Positions 32,832 through 42,504 are shown, numbered from the stretch's first letter. The stretch: 64,000 nucleotides of DNA from Micropterix aruncella (GCA_944548615.1 OX155973.1:1100561-1164560); one strand, 5' to 3'. A program made the numbers and translations. The notes: generated by a model not told the origin, from the sequence alone.

Positions 32832-35187
32832 GTTGTAGGTGACAACTTTTTAAACGTAACTGCGTAACCCAAAAAAAGATGGTCAATATGGTCGAGGTGG
32901 GTTTTATTAGTTTTGTTGTCCGTTTTATTCTGTAGATAATGTAATATTTTATCCACACCGCCTTCGTGTTGGTTTTTACGAGTCTTGAGTTTTTTGGTAG
33001 GTGGTGGCATTAAAGAATCGTCGTTGGTCACAGAGCCACTATTGTCTGTCTCGTCCTCGTCTACTTCAACAACATCCGTTTCAATTGACTTAGGTACATT
33101 TGACATAGTTTGCCGTGGAGTAACACTATCTTTTAGGAACTCCAAATGTGTAGCCCAGGGCCAATTTTTGAACTTCTTCTCTGAACCAGTAGCTCCCTTT
33201 AAATACTTGAGATACTTTACATACGAATCCCTGAAGTTTTTCCATTTGAGTTTTACGGCATCAACTGTAACAAACAATATAAGTCATTCATCTATAATCT
33301 ATATGAATACATTTTAGAATTTTGAAGGAAACATTTTTTAAAAAGTAAACAAAAAATAGTAATACAACACCCCAGCAACTTTTATGCATAAATGATTGTT
33401 ACTATGGTTTTTAATGTAATTGTTATATGTTGTCATTGTTTCAGGTATTTGGCAACAGGCGATTCCCATCACACTATTGCCTTCTCCTTCAGAGTTGGAC
33501 GAACTACTGTTTCCAGCATAATTAAACAAGTTTGTATGGAGATTTGGAATACTCTACAACCACTATATTTGCCCAACCCAACGGAGGAAGTTTGGAGGAA
33601 ATCCGAAATTGGATTTCGAGAACGATGGAACTATCCGAACTGCATTGGGAGCATAGATGGAAAACACGTGCGAATTAAATGCCCTAATAATAGTGGTTCA
33701 AATTAGTTTTGTTATAAAAACTATTTCTCGATTGTTCTGTTAGCAATAGTGGACCCTTACTACAACTTTACTGTTGTTGATATTGGTAGTTATGGGCGGC
33801 ACAGTGATAGTGCTATCTTCCAAAATCCATCCTTCTATCGCGATTTTGTTGATAAGGAAACAATTTGCCTCCAAAGCCATTACCTGGGACAGATACCCCC
33901 GTCCCTCATGTGTTTATAGGTGGTGAAGGGTTCAAGCTAGAAACTTATTTAATGCGTCCTTTTCCAAGAAGTACAGTCGTTGATAATATAGAAAAATTGA
34001 CGTACAATAAACGACATTGCAGAGCTCGACGTGTCGTTGAAAATGCCTTCGGCATTTTAGCTCAAAAGTGGCGTATATTTTTTAGACCTATCGAGGGTGA
34101 TATTGATACTACTGTACACATTGTAAAGGCTACTTGCTGTCTCCATAATTATATTAGAGCACATCAGAACGCAACAGCAAACGAGGAACAAGACGAAGGC
34201 CCTCCAAATCACTTTATCAATTCTTTCTCAACCACTGCTCGATCGAGAGAAAGGTCAAATACAGATGCCTATGCAGTACGAAACCATTTCGTTCGTTACT
34301 TCAACAATGTAAATTAAAAATAAGTGAAAGGTAAAGGTAAATTCATTAATTATGATTTTGCCTTTATCTTTAACATACTTATTAATGTACTATTTTCATA
34401 TCTGAATACTTTTTATTTGAATTTTTAATAAAAATGGCACATACAAAATAATTATTTTATTAATAAATTCTTTAAAAAAATACTTACTGCTTTGATCAAG
34501 TTTATCCGCAATATTTTTCCTCGCTTCTGCTTTCTTAACACTATCTTTGTAATTAGGATGACGCAAGTCATACAAGAAACTGCACTCCCTCACTAGATCA
34601 ATCAAATTTTCATTAGTTTCGTTCATTTTTATTACCAATCCGCGCGCGAACTCTGTAAAAATTGCAACCGGTTCGCTGTCCGCCGCGAACTGAAGTAATC
34701 CGCTGCGGTAGGCCGCCTTCTATTTGACTAGGATGATGCAATATTACGCAATACAAAGTTCGCGGCCGTAGCGCGGCCCAGTCCGCGCGGACAGTCCGCT
34801 TTCTGTTTGTAAGGGCCTTTAGACAGAATAAAACAGATACGGCTCTCGGCAGTGGAATCTATGTGGAATAAAGTTATCTGCAGACCGAGACGCGGTTGAT
34901 GTTATCAAAACAGAATTTGAATATTACACCCATGGGCTACACTAAGGACAAAACTTACAACGCCGATGAAACTGGTCTGACTGATGTACATACTAAAGTA
35001 ATTTTAAGTTTAATAAAGAACGTAAGTGCACCCTACAAAGAGGCTTTTGGATTTGCTTAACCATCGGACCTTTCAAAAATATGTACTTTTAAAAGGTTTG
35101 AGTGTGCGTTCATGGCTAAACCGAAAAAATCGTTATCCGAAACGGCTTCTTCCCCTTTATTTCAGTTAACCGGGGTTGTACTGTTTA

Positions 35188-35449
35188 TGCCCATGATATT
35201 TTGAGTATGATTCATTCCTTGTAGGAATTAATAAAACTAATACTTGAAAGCATTCACACACGAATGCTGTAATAATTATTAATAAAACGATGCAGAATAA
35301 AATAATACAGTATCATTCAATTTAATTGCAGGACTTCATTCAATTAGAGCCAACGCACTCACAACGAACTCCACGAAGGAAAGGACCCCGAATACCTTTA
35401 TGTCAAAGGTAGGTAAACTGCATACATTCCGGAAACAAGTGATAATAAT
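35188..35449. other. No recognisable feature
   Basis: AT-rich intronic spacer next to exon 1 of the FSAF1-like gene. Confidence 0.4.
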
Positions 35450-35638
35450 ACATTATAGGGACCTGTTCTACATTGTTGATTTTTTAACGTCACCCGACTA
35501 TATTCACCACGCTGATTCTGAATCTGTGTGGTGATAATAATCAATATTCAGACTCAATAAATAAGCATTTAGCATTACAATGATGGAATGAAATAGTTTT
35601 TTTTAAATATTAGTTTTGAGAAAGGTTCCTATAATGCG
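35450..35638. mobile_element. Short MITE of the TATAGGAACC family
   Basis: CATTATAGGGACCTGTTC at the left and GAGAAAGGTTCCTATAATG at the right are imperfect inverted ends like those at 11058-11627. Inside are GTTGATTTTTTAACGTCACC and CACCACGCTGATTCTGAA, shared with 39400-40030. Confidence 0.6.
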
Positions 35639-35685
35639 TAAATTCCTAAATTCCTAAAAGATCATTGAGGGGAGAGAAATCTCAC

Positions 35686-35965
35686 CTAAACGTATCAATT
35701 GCGCCAATTTGGCTTCGTGCTTTTTCGCCGTATCGAAGCCGCTAATTCCGAAATTGATGACGTCCTGCCTCACTTTCTTCAGATCAATTTCTTCGCCTTG
35801 GCCCGCCTGGTGCGCTCCTTTGGGTTTTTTCATTTTGAAAGGAGCGGCCTTTGCTTCTGTGGATATCTCGTCGGATTCAAAGGTTACCACCTGAAACTGA
35901 TCGATGGCGGCTTTTCTCGCGGCTGAGCTTCGCGTCGGTACGAAGTCATCGGCGCTTGCACTCAT
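35686..35965 (-). CDS. FSAF1/C1orf131-like protein, exon 1
   Basis: Reads MSASADDFVPTRSSAARKAA, then PFKMKKPKGAHQ, EEIDLKKVRQDVINFGISGF and KHEAKLAQLIRL, ending in phase 1 at donor G|GTGAGA. The block (D/N)L.KaR.eV..FGI.Gf..........a.lGAKPPK is the DUF4602 region of C1orf131/FSAF1, related to yeast Faf1, a factor of the small-subunit processome that acts in nucleolar 40S assembly. With exon 2 the coding sequence is 522 nt (173 residues), shorter than the human protein. The N-terminal part is little conserved. ATG 35965 is the first in frame. No upstream exon is needed, and the sequence before it lacks a clear acceptor. Function is by family, not tested. Confidence 0.8.
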
Positions 35966-36136
35966 TATATAAAATTAAAACGGAAAATATACAACATAAC
36001 CTCCAAGTCAAAGCACGACAGCAAGTTGACGTTTGACGTTTCTTGCTGCGTTTGATCAGTGGCTGCGTTCGAATAAGAGCGTCCAGGCCACGCGGACTTT
36101 CCCCGAAAAGAGATTCTTGTTTTTAATTCGAATTTA
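35966..36136 (-). promoter_or_regulatory. Probable 5' region of the FSAF1-like gene
   Basis: GC-richer sequence directly upstream of the ATG with no ORF. No clear TATA box. Proposed only from its position. Confidence 0.3.
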
Positions 36137-36500
36137 TGTATTATAGGAACCTTTTAATTTGTCAAAAAAACTACTAGATTCTATCATTGTAATGTACTAA
36201 AACTTGTACATTTGTAAGCAATCAAGCAAACTTGATTATAATATTAGAGTCCTGTCCACCCTAGAACGGGCTAGTCCCAGTTGGGTGATAGAATCAAATA
36301 AGCAAAAGGTTAAGGTTTTGCCATTCGGTTCCTGTTATTTTTGTAAGCTAATCAATGTTTTATAGTAATTAGTTCTTAAATAAATAAATAAAAATAAATG
36401 CTAAATCTGATAGAAAAAAGCCTCGGACAAGCAATATTTCAAGACAGAAAAAAACAAATTTACATACCAAAAAAAATATGTTTTTTTGCCACCTAATATA
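36137..36500. repeat. TATAGGAACC-family MITE relic
   Basis: ATTATAGGAACCTTTTAATT, CTACTAGATTCTATCATTGT and, from 36395, ATGCTAAATCTGATAGAAAA and AGCCTCGGAC match the MITE at 11058-11627. A different segment (36200-36390) lies between the two parts. Confidence 0.5.
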
Positions 36501-36789
36501 GCTGTTATGGCCGCTATTCAGCCACTATTCAGCTAAAAGCCGTATAAAATTCGCCTAATCCGGTGGTATATACGTTATATAGACGTTTATATGACTGCTA
36601 TTTTACTAATTCTTGTGACTAAAAGCTGTAGCGAAAACGTTGTCGTGACCGTTATATAGGCTAGCCAATTTGTGCTACTTGGGTGGGGCTCAGGCCGGGC
36701 GCGCGCTGCAGTATGGTGCGTTGCGCTACGTTTTTATACGCCAGACGGTAAACATCGAATTTTTGTAGTCCGCGCACTACGCTGGAAAT

Positions 36790-37150
36790 TTCGGACTTTC
36801 GTTATCTACGCAAGTCTCTGCCGTGGATCTGCGGAATAATTTCCGCAGTGCGCACGGTACTGCATAAGGCCATTGATTTTATAAAATCAATGATAAGGCT
36901 AACCACCCACTGCGATAAAATTTCGTGCGTTTAATTTTCGGAAAATCTGTGAACTATAAGAATTACATGGAAGCACGCGCACTACGGTTAAAAAAATGGT
37001 CGGATTTAAATTCGGTGGATTGCTAGATTTGCTGCGGTGCGTCGCTGGACAGATTTTTCCATAATGTAGAGTTATATATAACCCCGCCAACTGAGGAAAT
37101 TATTCCGCAGATCGGCAGCAGAGACTTGCGTAGACATCTAATGACAAAAA
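36790..37150. mobile_element. MITE with about 40 bp inverted repeats and central 22 bp palindrome
   Basis: ACGCAAGTCTCTGCCG with ATCTGCGGAATAATTTCC near 36815-36853 is repeated inverted at 37093-37130. A perfect 22 bp palindrome (left half CATTGATTTTA) is at 36871-36892. No ORF of note. Confidence 0.6.
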
Positions 37151-38096
37151 GTCCATATCATAAGGCCAAATTAAGTCTACTTACATTATTGAAAGAGAGT
37201 TGTATGACATCAACGAATTCTAATTAGGTTACTGACAATGTCTATTCTGATTTTCTTCGTTTAGGTTGTCATTTTTTCACCATTTTATTTAGTATTATAT
37301 TATTATGACATTATATTTTATTATTAACTATTATATTATCTCCTCTATAATCCATTGTAATGTGTATTTGTAGGACCAATTAATTTTAGATTTCATGACA
37401 ACTCAATTGATAATTCTCACGACAAAATATTCTAAAGTATGTACAATAATATAAGTTAGTATTTTTTAATACTGTTTTTATTATATCATGTCAAATAATT
37501 ACCAGATTGCCTTTGTATCTAATACAATTATTATAAATTATATGGTGAGACTCTTAAGAAACCTTTAATACCGATTTTTTTAATTATTTTAATATTAAGC
37601 GGCTATCCAAAATATTGTGTACTTACAACTATAGTCTTAACAACTATGTGTAAGGTTTTGAAGATAATAAACTTGATATGATATCATGGGGGTGATTCTT
37701 GAAAAATTTAGCATAGGGTCCATTTGATTTGCATGGGTCAGAGACAAATTTAGTATGCTATTTTTTCGAGAATTTCTCTTGAAAAAAATATAGTAAACGT
37801 TTAGTTTACTCTCAATCTTCGGCGCTTGAATTGTTTTGCTGAAGAAATTACTTTACTAAGCTTGTTGAGGCAAACTGCAGTTTGTTGAGGCAGAGTGCAT
37901 TACTCGCATACTGCCTTTTTACAAGCTTTATATTAACTTGCGATGTTCGTATGTAAGTTGTCCGTTTCAAAATTTGAAAACCAATTTTAAAACACTTGCT
38001 GGTATCCGATTGGGCTGTGGCATACTTATGTATTCGGTGACAATCATAGATGTAGTATTATAATATACATCTTAGACAATCATAGATGTAGTATTA
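37151..38096. other. No recognisable gene
   Basis: AT-rich (ATTATT-type) sequence. Nothing supported. Confidence 0.4.
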
Positions 38097-38132
38097 CATA
38101 GATTTATTATACGGTAGTATAATAAATCTATG
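38097..38132. repeat. Perfect 16 bp hairpin, loop GGTA
   Basis: CATAGATTTATTATAC (38097-38112) and GTATAATAAATCTATG (38117-38132) are exact complements. Shorter copies of CATAGATGTAGTATTA lie just upstream. Confidence 0.9.
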
Positions 38133-38179
38133 GTGACAATGCAATATTATGGTACCATCGTGCTGCGATGCTTGCGAAT

Positions 38180-38780
38180 ATGATTTGCGCACAAAAAACC
38201 GACCCGATCGGATCGGCGGCAAGCTCCTGCAAGCCTACACAAGCCAAGCCAAACGCGCGATCCATACGTTGAATTTGCAATGGTTTGCCAAGGCTTGGCA
38301 AAGTTGTTCAACCTCAAGCTCCGAGACACAAAAATGTGCACGTTCTGCCAAGGGGCAGAGGAAACTCCCCGCACCTCATGTGCGAGTGTGGTCCGCTGAT
38401 GCGTAAAAGATACACCCAACCTGAGGTCTTTACCTCCAACCTGAGGAGGCAATACAATCGGGCGCCAAAAGCCTGTTACGGTTTTTAAATGACACGGGGC
38501 TTCGCGCAGAACTATAGTAGGTGGCGAACACAATAGATCAGCAATGGTCGCAGTGTTACAAGGCTCATAAAGACCTTAGAAAAGCCCCACACAACAAATA
38601 ATAAAAAAAGGCTTGGCAAGCGTATGGATGCAGCATTTTGAATTGCGTACAAAAACTGATGCGATCGGATCGGCGGCAAGCGCTTGCAAGCCTACACAAG
38701 TCAAGCCAAACGCACGGTCCACACGTTTAGAATTTGCAAAGGTTTGCTAAGACTTGGCAAGCGTGTGGATGCAGCTACGA
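38180..38780. repeat. Two direct repeat units (about 140 bp), first split by a LINE end
   Basis: Unit 1 (ACCCGATCGGATCGGCGGCA, GCAAGCCTACACAAGCCAAG, GGTTTGCCAAGGCTTGGCAA) and unit 2 (38640-38780, the same blocks with few changes) are in the same orientation. A LINE fragment (38302-38609) interrupts unit 1. Confidence 0.7.
38302..38609 (+). pseudogene. I/R1-type LINE 3' end with GGCTTGGCAA duplication
   Basis: The plus frame reads LKLRDTKMCTFCQGAEETPR, a C-terminal knuckle (C..C...eeT..H) of I/R1-group LINEs, followed by degenerate sequence and an A-rich tail (AATAATAAAAAAA). GGCTTGGCAA at 38292-38301 and 38610-38619 is the target duplication. Confidence 0.65.
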
Positions 38781-39354
38781 TGTAGTATGACAAAGGTTTG
38801 TCCAAGCTTAATATCAGATTGATGCCTGGCAACACTTTTTACGATGTATGTTGTCAAAACAAAATGGCCGACAGCAGAACTGAGAACTGTCTCCAATAAG
38901 GTTCTCATTGTTTTTCTTGTGTTTTGAATTGAAACCTGGCGAAATACTACTTTAATCAGCAAACGGCGACGACGATGTGATACCCGTTCACATAATGCAG
39001 TGGTTTAACTGTGGAACTGCCGAATAAACACGCAGGTTTGTCGATTCTTCGGTTGTTGGTGGAGAAGGGACGCGATATCGAGCTTGCGCTTCCCAGAGTG
39101 CGTTTAATGCCGCTTCCGCTCGTTTTATCGTTTCATTTTATCATCTCGCTTAGTTTGTCTTATCGAGATGCTTGTTTATGCGTGTTTTGGTGCGTTTTGG
39201 GCGATTTTGGTTTGTTTATGTTTATATTGCGTTTCCGTCTGACGTCTCGATGTATTATTGCTTTGTTGCAGTCAAATGAACAATAGCTGTTTGTGAAATT
39301 TTGAAATTCTCGATTCTTCGTCTTGTTTTTGAAATATTATTGCGTTGCAACGGA
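38781..39354 (+). promoter_or_regulatory. Possible 5' region of the zinc-finger gene
   Basis: Holds CAAAATGGCCGACAGC near 38862 (YY1/pho-like and a strong start context, but the frame closes after 11 codons) and moderately GC-rich sequence to 39250. A non-coding first exon of the zinc-finger gene could lie here, because its coding exon begins with a splice-acceptor-like TTCTTTTCTAG. This is inference only. Confidence 0.25.
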
Positions 39355-40260
39355 ACACAATAGAAGGTATTAATGTATAATAGAAACCTATTCTAAATTG
39401 TTGATATTTTAATGTCATTCGACTACTGATAGGTATATATTCACCATGCTGATTCTGGAACTGCAATAATGTTTATTCGACCTTAATAAATAAGCGAGAT
39501 ATAGGCATTTAAAGAAGCGTCAAAAACATTTTTGATTTTTTAATATCACCCACGATGATTCCGAAACTGCATTATCTTTTGTCGGACTCGATAAATAAGA
39601 GAGATATAGGCATTTAAAGGTGTCAAACACCTACATTTCATCAGTAGGTTGTTAGTTTCTTTTTTAAACAATTCATAAATACCCACCGATTTGTTAGTAT
39701 GTTAGGTTAGTTTCTTTAAAAAAAAAAAGGCCCACCCGATTTTCTTTTAGATTTACTATTAAAATTATCAAATTTAGTAGTCTGACTTTTTTTAGATACG
39801 CAAGGTATACCTAATATATTCCCAATTTGGTAGGTTGTTAGTTTTTTTTAAAAACAATCTTGAGTGGAAAAAATATGTATTTAAATTTCAATTTTGTTTT
39901 GTCTTGAATCCGAGGCTTTTTTCTATCAGATTTAGCATTAATGTATAATAGGCTATTCTAAATTGTTGATGTTTTAACATCACCCGACTATATTTACCAC
40001 GCTGATTCCGAAACTGCAATAATTTATTCGGCCTCAATAAATAGTTTTTTTAAATCAATACATTAACACCCATATGGTGGTAGGTTAAAGTAGTTTTTTT
40101 TTTTAAATCTTAAAAAGAGTGAAAAAAAATATATGTCTATAAATATTGCGTGTCCGAGGTTGTTTTCTATCAGATTTACCACTACGCCACTACAACGATT
40201 GAATCTAGTGTTTTTTTTTTTTTTTTTTGATAAATGAAAAAGGTTCTTGTAATACATACA
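39355..40260. repeat. Cluster of TATAGGAACC-family MITE relics
   Basis: Repeated blocks TATTCTAAATTGTTGAT, TTTAACATCACCCGACTATA, CACGCTGATTC(T/C)G(G/A)AACTGC, AATAATTTATTCGGCCTCAA and GGCTTTTTTCTATCAGATTT occur two or three times in head-to-tail order. They match 11058-11627 and 35450-35638. Confidence 0.55.
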
Positions 40261-40352
40261 TTCTGGCATTTTATAAACGTTTTTTAGGTAGGTCATTTGT
40301 GAGGATTCTATATAACAGGCAGAGAGTTCTAACTTGTCTCGTCTCGCTGGTG

Positions 40353-41480
40353 GTCAAATCAAATCAAATCGCATTTATTGTCTTCAAAAACTTTACATAG
40401 TTGTTTAGACATTTTATATAGCCTGTTAAAATAACTTTAAAATGTATACTAAATATTTCATTAGAGACTCACCACATAATTGAGTTATATTAGATATTTA
40501 TAACTACAGATAGTCATGAAATTATAATATTAAAATTAAATGGTCCTGTAAGTAAGAATTATAATTGATTATGGGAGACAATTAGAAATAATAGTAATAA
40601 TATAATAATCAATAAAATGGTACAAATGTCAAGTTAAATAAAAAAAATCGAGATGGAAATTGTCAGTAATCTAATTATAATTCGTTAATATTATATAATT
40701 CTCTCGCAATAAGGTAGCCTTTTAATTTCGATTTAAATTGGGTGATATTTCCGTTTCTACATATACTTTTGATATTCTCAGGCAGTTTATTGTAACACGC
40801 CATTCCAACGTAATTTGGATCCCTTTTGAATAATTCCAGAGATGGACGGCGTAATGCTAAATTGTGCCTACATCTGGTGAAATGCGAGTGAATTTCTTTT
40901 TGGGTCTTTATTTTTCCTATGTTTTTTAATATTAATTTTATGCATTCAAATATGTATAGTGATGGTAGCGTTAGAATACTGAGATTTTTGAAGTGACCTC
41001 GACATGATTCATTATGTTTAAGGTTTATCAATATTCTTATGGTGGTAAGCCTCTGCAGTCTACTTTGGTAATCCAAGATATGGTCATATGACCTGGGGAT
41101 ATGAAATATTTCCTGAGGCCATAAAAAGCGGATACAGACCAAGATTCCTTGCCACCTTGGTGGCCAGCTCTTCTGTTAGATCGAGGAAGGCAGCGTCTCC
41201 ATATTAATGAAGTGGAAGAAGCAAAGATTGGCAGGTTGTCTGTTAATTTCTCTGGGAGAAAATTTTGAGGTTCTTTCCTCTCTATTCCCTAATATGGTGC
41301 TGGTGCCAGGACAGATTCTGCTCGAAATGGACACCAAGGTTCTTCACCTGCATGCTATATAGAATTTTCTCTGTCTCAATGTATATTTTTGATATAGATT
41401 GCATGTCGATCCTCGAGGTGTAGAAACTGCTGCCGATGATGATCGCCTGTGTTTTAGAGGGATTTAGGAGCCCATTATCA
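40353..41480 (-). pseudogene. CR1/jockey-group LINE 3' end with TTTGA-type tail
   Basis: The minus frame contains NPSKTQAIIIGSSFYTSRID, LGVHFEQNLSWHQHHIRE at 41470-41285. After a frameshift, 41142-40675 reads WPQEIFHIPRSYDHILDYQS, RLQRLTTIRILINL, HSHFTRCRHNLALRRPSLEL and NYVGMACYNKLPENIKS. These are the thumb and C-terminal connection of CR1/jockey-group LINEs. The tail on plus is CAAATCAAATCAAATCGC at 40355. Confidence 0.7.
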
Positions 41481-41720
41481 TCATCATCATGAGCCGGTAG
41501 ACGTCCAGTGTTGGGCATAGCCCCCCCCCCCCCCATAGAATGCCATGATAAGCGGTCTTAAGCCGCCTTCATCCACCTACTTCCTGCGACCTTAGCTATG
41601 TCATCAGTCCATCTTGCGGGGGGCCCGTCCCATTCAAGAACCTTTTTTCCCAATGGTTGTCGGTTCTGCGAGCTATGGTCTGGCCTGGAGCTATTCATGG
41701 CATTTTGACCACTCCAATAT
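41475..41720 (-). pseudogene. RTE-type LINE 3' fragment
   Basis: The minus strand reads VLEWDGPPARWTDDIAKVAG and SRWMKAA before a stop, ending near the G/C homopolymer at 41521. RW.DDi.k.aG..W...A.dR is the C-terminus of RTE elements. AGACGTCCAGTGTTGGGCAT is a piece widespread in lepidopteran genomes. ATCATCATCATCATGA forms the tail. Confidence 0.65.
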
Positions 41721-42017
41721 GCTATACAGGTCAGCGTTAATTGCAGCGATTACTGTTTCACTGCCATTTTGCTGAAAGTATGAATAGATCTGGACGTATT
41801 CGGAATAAAAAGATTTTGCATGAAGAGAATTAGATAAGGAATTGATAAAAAGAGAGCAGAGTAGCGGCGATAAGACGCTTCTTTGCGGTACACCGACTTG
41901 CGGTAGATAGTCGGATATAATATGTATTTTTCATACAATTTCCTAAATTTCCTTTGCGATGCGGCTACTTTATAAATGAGGACATAATAATATTGTTCTT
42001 TTCTAGATTGTCAATAA

Positions 42018-42032
42018 ATGAGCGGAAGATGA
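42018..42032 (+). promoter_or_regulatory. Minimal uORF overlapping the zinc-finger start
   Basis: ATGAGCGGAAGATGA codes four residues and stops. The stop TGA (42030-42032) overlaps the main ATG (42029-42031) as ATGA. This arrangement could allow termination-coupled re-initiation. It is seen in sequence; regulation is inference. Confidence 0.5.
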
Positions 42033-42471
42033 GTTCGAAGAAGGATATCGGCGACAGGGAGGGGAACAGAAAGAACGACCCGAACGACTACGACAGTTTG
42101 ATATCGCCGCACAGCATATTCGAGGCGAAACAGCAGAAGCTGAGCAGCTCGGACATCCCCGGCTTCTCGGGCTACGCGAGCGCGGACAAGGACAAGGGCG
42201 AGAGCCGCGCGCAGGCCAACCTGCCGCCCTGGCACTACAACCCCTGGTGGATGCTGGCCTCCACCTCGCGCGTCACCGGCGGCGACTACCACAACGGCGC
42301 CGAGGCCAAGGTCAAGGAGGAGCCGGCGCTGGAGGCGCTGGACCACGACTCGCTCAAGCAGGAGATGCTCGACCAGCTGGCGCCCGCCACGCCCGAGCCC
42401 GAGACCGAGATATTCGTCATTTGCGACGAATGCTCCGATCCCTTCTGCGACACGTCCGCCGATATCTGCAG
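42029..42471 (+). CDS. C2H2 zinc-finger protein, exon 1 (acidic N-terminal part)
   Basis: Follows an acceptor-like TTCTTTTCTAG (42006) and starts MSSKKDIGDREGNRKNDPND. Next come SPHSIFEAKQQKLSSSDIPG, a Trp-rich stretch LPPWHYNPWWMLAS, VKEEPALEALDHDS and the acidic TPEPETEIFVICDECSDPFC. It ends in phase 2 at AG|GTGGCC. The Cys-rich end (CDEC...FC...C) may form an atypical finger with exon 2. VKEEP looks like a sumoylation site. The codons are GC-rich (third-position C/G), unlike the transposon-rich surroundings, which supports a host gene. Together with exons 2 and 3 it makes 1077 nt, 358 residues. The product is probably a nuclear DNA-binding regulator. I do not recognise the gene. Confidence 0.8.
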
Positions 42472-42504
42472 GTGGCCATATCGATACTTTCATTCCATAC
42501 GAGT

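Larger units (their letters stand above)
28995..34317 (+). pseudogene. Harbinger DDE transposase (HARBI1-like), 3 exons, two lesions
   Basis: Exon 1 (28995-29075) reads MSSGSSDEEELLLLLAVSLA to RKRKW and ends at donor GTATGT. Exon 2 (29520-29734) follows acceptor TTAACAG and reads VHEINEKRKECGEFHRLCC, FFTYFRMSQELFENL and ERLAICL, ending at GTAAGT. Exon 3 (33445-34317) starts YLATGDSHHTIAFSFRVGRT after TTTCAG. The phases join (W|V; L-R-Y with AG|G). Catalytic Asp residues are seen in IGSIDGKHVRI and AIVDPYYNFT, Glu in RRVVENAFGILAQKWRIF. Lesions: a TAG at 33704-33706 and a one-base frameshift near 33868. Exon 3 lies inside the MADF gene's intron. Otherwise it is well preserved, so inactivation is fairly recent. 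Confidence 0.85.
29890..34626 (-). pseudogene. Harbinger MADF-BESS protein gene, split by a hAT insertion
   Basis: Exon 1 (34626-34488) begins MNETNENLIDLVRECSFLYD, LRHPNYKDSVKKAEARKNIA, the first half of a MADF domain, and ends at donor GTAAGT. Exon 2 starts at 33264 after TTGTTACAG with DAVKLKWKNFRDSYVKYLKY and WPWATHLEFLKD, completing the MADF. A Pro/Ser/Lys linker follows (PPPTKKLKTRKNQ), then the BESS motif DHLFLGYAVTFKKLSPTT, which is broken at 32831 by the hAT. The BESS continues past the hAT at 30163 (QAVLKMELAQMFGRAELA) and the frame ends at 29890. Exon 1 plus 33264-32832 plus 30163-29890 is 846 nt, exactly 282 codons. The frame is whole except for the insertion. MADF proteins are DNA-binding partners of insect PIF transposases. 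Confidence 0.85.
28848..34818 (+). mobile_element. PIF/Harbinger transposon with TTA duplication
   Basis: The left end AGGCTCAGACAAACAGAAAA matches the right end read inversely, AGGCCCTTACAAACAGAAAG. The match continues CGAACTGTCCGCGCGGACTG against CGGACTGTCCGCGCGGACTG, for about 40 bp of inverted repeat. TTA stands at 28845-28847 and 34819-34821, the three-base TWA duplication of PIF/Harbinger. It carries both usual genes, a DDE transposase (plus) and a MADF-BESS protein (minus). Two later insertions lie inside: R4 copy g (29160-29491) and a hAT (30172-32831). Without them it would be about 3.0 kb. Confidence 0.9.
27938..35187 (+). mobile_element. Pogo/Tigger-like element split by the Harbinger insertion
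   Basis: The left end (GAACTCTGGTTAACCGAAAT, then TTATCCGAGATCCGGGTTAT) and right end (ATCGTTATCCGAAACGGC, TTTCAGTTAACCGGGGTTGT) are imperfect inverted repeats with the TTATCCGAA and GGTTAACC motifs of pogo/Tigger ends. Before the Harbinger, the plus strand reads SIKYEMLAELLCEEYFF and SSGWL. After it comes DRIKQ and, near 34930-35000, KDKTYNADETGLTDVHTK. GWL.R....IRQ and YNADETGL are the centromere-binding-type HTH and first catalytic Asp blocks of Tigger/jerky transposases. Stops and shifts are frequent, so it is a pseudogene. Confidence 0.65.
26236..35685 (-). other. 9.45 kb intron of the FSAF1-like gene, filled with transposons
   Basis: The donor GTGAGA at 35685 and acceptor CAG at 26236 bound an intron made mainly of mobile DNA. 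It holds a fold-back relic with a TTAA MITE, R4 copy f, a Tigger-like element containing the Harbinger (itself containing hAT and R4), and a MITE. Host-derived sequence is at most small stretches near both ends and around 26800-27040. Confidence 0.75.

Noticed and set aside
38149..38533. ORFs of 85 and 128 codons around 38.2-38.5 kb
   Set aside because: They cross the boundary of a direct repeat and an inserted LINE end; composite and without domain.
39011..39286. 91-codon hydrophobic ORF
   Set aside because: No family match recognised, poor start context, and no splice partners; kept only as part of a possible 5' region.
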